Of a stretch of DNA of 8,926 bases, positions 6,957-8,926 are shown piece after piece (position 1 is the stretch's first letter; each line of letters starts with the position of its first letter). The notes below the pieces were generated by a model. The model saw only the letters and a list, made by a program, of their open reading frames with translations, was not told the DNA's origin and ran no database searches. A program made the position numbers and the translations under genes. Source of the stretch: SAR116 cluster bacterium (lineage in GTDB: Bacteria; Pseudomonadota; Alphaproteobacteria; Puniceispirillales; Puniceispirillaceae); assembly GCA_002700485.1 (NCBI GenBank), contig PADU01000030.1, positions 13,521 through 22,446 on the forward strand, read 5' to 3'.

Positions 6957-7032
6957 TGGTGGAGCCAGACGGGATCGAACCGACGACCTCATGCTTGCAA
7001 AGCACGCGCTCTCCCAGCTGAGCTATGGCCCC
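6957..7032 (-). tRNA. tRNA-Ala (anticodon TGC)
   Basis: The 76-nt gene folds into a full cloverleaf on the minus strand. The acceptor stem is GGGGCCA with TGGCTCC, including the G3-U70 wobble pair that identifies alanine tRNAs. The D arm is GCTC-AGCTGGGA-GAGC, and the anticodon arm CGTGC-TTTGCAA-GCATG has anticodon TGC at 6997-6999. The T arm is GTCGG-TTCGATC-CCGTC, and the 3' ACCA is encoded. No rRNA gene flanks it, whereas tRNA-Ala(UGC) often lies in the 16S-23S spacer. rpmF and hspQ follow on the same strand. Confidence 0.98.
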
Positions 7033-7084
7033 TTAACACTTTGTCACCTTACCTTCCTCAAAATTGGGGGAAGAATGAAGGCCT

Positions 7085-7113
7085 TGTATGGGTGAAATAC
7101 CCATTAAGGTCAA
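7085..7113 (-). promoter_or_regulatory. Candidate promoter of tRNA-Ala (and perhaps rpmF-hspQ)
   Basis: On the minus strand TTGACC (7113-7108) and CATACA (7090-7085) are separated by exactly 17 bp, with the -10 ending 52 bp before the tRNA. The -35 is good and the -10 moderate. An inverted repeat (7088-7104) fills most of the spacer and overlaps the -10. No other promoter-like pair was found between ald and the tRNA. Confidence 0.45.
7088..7104. repeat. Perfect 6-bp inverted repeat between ald and the tRNA
   Basis: ATGGGT and ACCCAT surround a 5-bp loop (GAAAT on the plus strand). It could be an operator in the tRNA promoter or a weak hairpin ending the ald transcript. The absence of a following T-run argues against a standard terminator. 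No other terminator is visible after ald. Confidence 0.35.
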
Positions 7114-7154
7114 GCTAAATTTCACACATGCAGACGGTTTTTTTGACAAATATT

Positions 7155-8252
7155 CTAATCAGCAGCTGTGAGATGGTGAAGAGCGTCAATTACAACTGGG
7201 TGCATCAATTTGCCCTGATACACATTTAGACCAGCAGCCAGATGTGTATCAGTTTCAAGAGCCGCCATGCCGTTTTCTGCAAGCGCCAGCACAAACGGCA
7301 ATGTCGCGTTATTCAAAGCCTCAGATGAGGTGAGCGGCACAGCACCTGGCATATTTGCCACACAATAATGAACTATTCCATCAACCACATAGGTAGGGTC
7401 TTGATGCGTCGTCGGGCGTGATGTTTCAAAACAGCCCCCCTGATCAATCGCTACATCAACCAACACTGCCCCAGGCTTCATTTGCTTTAGCTGCGCGCGA
7501 GAAACAAGCTGCGGTGCGGATGCCCCTGGAATGAGAACCGCGCCAATGACCATATCTGCTGATGGGAGGGCTTCAGCCAGTGCCGCATCTGTTGAATGGC
7601 GGGTCTCTAGAGCTGTACCAAAAATATCGGACAAATAACGCAGTCTCCTCAACGACCTGTCAAATACGGTCACGCGCGCGCCCAAACCCACAGCCAGACG
7701 CGCCGCATTTGCCCCAACAACACCGCCACCAATAATAACAATATCCGCAGCTTTTGTGCCTGGCACACCAGAGACTAGAAGACCGCGCCCCCCTTCATGC
7801 GCTTTTAGACAGGATGCCCCTTCAATGACAGATAGGCGGCCAGCAACCTCTGACATGGGGGCCAACAAGGGTAGGCCACCCTGATCATCAGTGATGGTTT
7901 CATACGCAATCGCGCTGCATCCAGATGCTATTAAGCCAGCTGCCTGAGCGGCATCAGCTGCCAGATGAAGATAGGTAAACAGAATCTGGTCAGATGTCAG
8001 GCGCGCCCATTCTGCTGGCTGCGGTTCCTTGACTTTTACAACCATCTGGGCCTGCTGGAATACCGCTTCAGCCGTTTCAAGAATCTCTGCACCAGCCTCT
8101 ATATAATCTGCATCAGATTCTGCAATACCGCGCCCGGCACCCGTTTCAACGTAAACATTATGGCCTTTTGCGGTTAATTCCTTCACCGAGGACGGAACCA
8201 ACCCTACCCTATGTTCATTTGCTTTGATCTCAGTAGGCACACCTATGCGCAT
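7155..8252 (-). CDS. ald: Alanine dehydrogenase
   Basis: The enzyme reversibly deaminates L-alanine to pyruvate and ammonia with NAD+, and acts in the cytoplasm. The 365-residue length is close to the usual 370 or so. Catalytic and substrate residues are in place: Arg15 (NEHRVGL), Lys75 (KVKEP), His96 (TYLHLAA), Asp270 (VAIDQGG) and Asn300 (VANMPGAVP). The Rossmann fingerprint GGGVVG is at 175-180, with Asp198 at the end of the second strand, as expected for NAD specificity. The start at 8252 has a strong GGGGGGAG-type ribosome-binding site a few bases upstream. The gene is divergent from an Lrp/AsnC regulator, which is the typical arrangement for alanine-induced ald. Lrp-type boxes in the shared region (8313-8327, 8356-8370) support control by that regulator. 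The reversible reaction could serve alanine use or ammonium assimilation. Confidence 0.97.
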   Translation of the reverse strand: MRIGVPTEIKANEHRVGLVPSSVKELTAKGHNVYVETGAGRGIAESDADYIEAGAEILETAEAVFQQAQMVVKVKEPQPAEWARLTSDQILFTYLHLAADAAQAAGLIASGCSAIAYETITDDQGGLPLLAPMSEVAGRLSVIEGASCLKAHEGGRGLLVSGVPGTKAADIVIIGGGVVGANAARLAVGLGARVTVFDRSLRRLRYLSDIFGTALETRHSTDAALAEALPSADMVIGAVLIPGASAPQLVSRAQLKQMKPGAVLVDVAIDQGGCFETSRPTTHQDPTYVVDGIVHYCVANMPGAVPLTSSEALNNATLPFVLALAENGMAALETDTHLAAGLNVYQGKLMHPVVIDALHHLTAAD

Positions 8253-8312
8253 AACACTCCCCCCTTTATTGGCTTTGCCTGCAGGTTTGCATTCACCTCA
8301 GAAGCAAAAGCT

Positions 8313-8327
8313 TACAAGAATTTACTA
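8313..8327 (-). promoter_or_regulatory. Second Lrp-type box near ald
   Basis: TAGTAAATTCTTGTA on the minus strand matches the E. coli Lrp consensus YAGHAWATTWTDCTR at 13 of 15 positions (mismatches at 10 and 13). Its centre is 43 bp from that of the perfect box at 8356-8370, about four helical turns, so both would lie on the same face of the DNA. It sits just downstream of the predicted ald -10, a position suited to repression or wrapping. Confidence 0.5.
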
Positions 8328-8343
8328 GGAATGTGATTGTGAA

Positions 8344-8372
8344 ATTATGCGCGTTTAGAATAATTTGCTGAA
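8344..8372 (-). promoter_or_regulatory. Candidate ald promoter
   Basis: On the minus strand TTCAGC (8372-8367) and CATAAT (8349-8344) are separated by 17 bp. The -10 matches the consensus at five of six positions; the -35 is weak, which fits activator dependence. The perfect Lrp box occupies most of the spacer and part of the -35. The expected leader before the ald start is about 85 nt. Confidence 0.45.
8356..8370 (-). promoter_or_regulatory. Lrp box, full consensus match, between ald and the lrp-type gene
   Basis: CAGCAAATTATTCTA on the minus strand fits the published E. coli Lrp consensus YAGHAWATTWTDCTR at all 15 positions. It overlaps the predicted -35 elements of both divergent promoters. 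The neighbouring gene encodes an Lrp/AsnC protein, so it is the natural candidate to bind here. Confidence 0.65.
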
Positions 8373-8392
8373 CATTTCTTAACTTTTATGAT
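8365..8392 (+). promoter_or_regulatory. Candidate promoter of the Lrp/AsnC-type gene
   Basis: TTGCTG (8365-8370) and TATGAT (8387-8392) are separated by 16 bp. The -10 is good and the -35 weak. The -35 shares bases with that of the divergent ald promoter and lies inside the Lrp box, which predicts autoregulation. The leader to the ATG at 8461 would be about 60 nt and very AT-rich. Confidence 0.45.
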
Positions 8393-8398
8393 AAAATT

Positions 8399-8412
8399 AC
8401 AATGATTATTGT
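8399..8412. repeat. ACAAT/ATTGT inverted repeat in the control region
   Basis: A perfect 5-bp inverted repeat with a 4-bp centre (GATT) has its midpoint about 43 bp from the perfect Lrp box, the same step as the second box on the other side. It fits the Lrp consensus poorly (about 9 of 15), so it is at best a weak third site. It shares AATGATTAT with the Fur-like box near suf, but the rest of that consensus is missing. Confidence 0.3.
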
Positions 8413-8448
8413 GCAGTTTATTAATTTTTAAAAATAAATTATTTATAG

Positions 8449-8455
8449 AAGGAGG
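8449..8455 (+). promoter_or_regulatory. Strong Shine-Dalgarno sequence of the Lrp/AsnC-type gene
   Basis: AAGGAGG lies five bases before the ATG at 8461 and fixes the start. It is the strongest ribosome-binding site in the window. Just upstream is an AT-rich dyad, ATAAA/TTTAT (8434-8446). Confidence 0.8.
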
Positions 8456-8460
8456 CGGAA

Positions 8461-8919
8461 ATGGACAAATTGGACCGGTCAATCCTTTCAATTCTTCAGG
8501 AAAATGCGCGGATTTCTAATGTTGATCTGGCCGACAGAATTGGTTTATCCGCATCAGCCTGTCTGCGGCGCGTTGCCCAGCTAGAAAAGGATGGCCTAAT
8601 TACCGGCTACCATGCGAACCTTAGCCTGGAGAAGCTTGGCCATTCTGTTCTGGTGCTGGTGCATATAACGCTGCAGGGCCAGTCAAAAGAAATGCTGCAG
8701 GATTTTGAGGCTGCAGTCGGCAATATACCTCAGATTCTAGCCTGTTTTTTGCTGGCTGGCGAAAGTGACTATCTGTTACGGGTAGCAGCAAAAGATGTGG
8801 CTGATTATGGTCGGATACATTCAGATTTTCTTGCAGCATTGCCACATGTTATGCGCATGGAAAGTAATTTTGTGTTGCGTGAAGTCACCAACCGCGGTCT
8901 GTCTGCAGACAGTATTTAA
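8461..8919 (+). CDS. Lrp/AsnC-family transcriptional regulator (probable ald regulator)
   Basis: The complete 152-residue protein has the two-part Lrp plan. An N-terminal helix-turn-helix (about residues 4-50) has the pattern LDRSILSILQENARISNVDLADRIGLSASACLRRVAQLEKDGLI. A C-terminal RAM effector-binding domain (about 62-140) contains the AGESDYLL segment that typically lines the amino-acid pocket. The length is normal for the family. It is transcribed away from ald, with boxes matching the Lrp consensus between the two genes, so it probably senses alanine or a related amino acid, controls ald and regulates itself. Such local regulators are often called AldR or BkdR-like; whether it is a global Lrp cannot be judged from the sequence. 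Nothing past its TAA at 8917-8919 can be assessed, as the window ends. Confidence 0.95.
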   Translation: MDKLDRSILSILQENARISNVDLADRIGLSASACLRRVAQLEKDGLITGYHANLSLEKLGHSVLVLVHITLQGQSKEMLQDFEAAVGNIPQILACFLLAGESDYLLRVAAKDVADYGRIHSDFLAALPHVMRMESNFVLREVTNRGLSADSI

Positions 8920-8926
8920 GCGCGCA

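Noticed and set aside
6850..7005. N-terminal extension of rpmF by 52 codons
   Set aside because: The extension translates the antisense-free tRNA-Ala sequence and its trailer. L32 proteins start at MAVPK, and a good ribosome-binding site precedes that ATG.
8354..8365. TTTAGAATAATT as an Irr (iron control element) half-site
   Set aside because: Only one half of the Irr palindrome matches, and the same bases are better explained by the full Lrp consensus match; ald and an Lrp regulator are not typical iron-regulated genes.
8398..8416. Fur-like box near AATGATTATTGT upstream of the Lrp-type gene
   Set aside because: Only about 9 of 19 positions match the Fur consensus; the shared AATGATTAT is likely a by-product of AT-rich sequence.

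Overview
This window looks like an ordinary chromosomal segment of a mid-GC alphaproteobacterium. The evidence is the operon order IscR-like regulator-sufB-sufC-sufD-sufS-sufT-sufA, the HspQ and Rrf2 family types, and an alanine dehydrogenase divergent from an Lrp/AsnC regulator. A marine lineage such as the SAR116/Puniceispirillum group would fit the moderate base composition, but that is a guess from memory. I see no insertion sequences, CRISPR arrays, phage genes or rRNA.

Layout. Bases 25-6079, all on the minus strand, hold a compact SUF iron-sulfur cluster assembly operon. It is headed by its own cysteine-bearing Rrf2 regulator. SufB, SufC and SufD form the scaffold complex, SufS supplies sulfur from cysteine, SufT is the DUF59 maturation factor, and SufA is the A-type carrier. 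Gaps are short (11-36 nt) and sufC overlaps sufD by 11 nt. Upstream, at 6142-6207, is a control region with a Fur-like box immediately beside a GAC/GTC dyad that could be the site for the regulator.

Bases 6304-7032, also on the minus strand, hold a stand-alone tRNA-Ala(UGC), the ribosomal protein L32 gene rpmF with a hairpin in its leader, and hspQ. They probably form one transcription unit from a promoter near 7085-7113.

Bases 7155-8919 hold alanine dehydrogenase (minus strand) and a divergent Lrp/AsnC regulator (plus strand). Their 208-bp shared control region has overlapping promoters. Between them lies a 15-bp site matching the published E. coli Lrp consensus at every position, with a second near-consensus site 43 bp closer to ald. 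The simplest reading is a local, alanine-responsive switch in which the regulator controls both ald and itself.

No previously undescribed system is apparent. The most useful observations are the two predicted regulatory regions (Lrp boxes between ald and lrp; paired Fur-like and IscR-like sites before suf), the isolated tRNA-Ala(UGC), and a few unusual residues in SufS and in the Rrf2 regulator.
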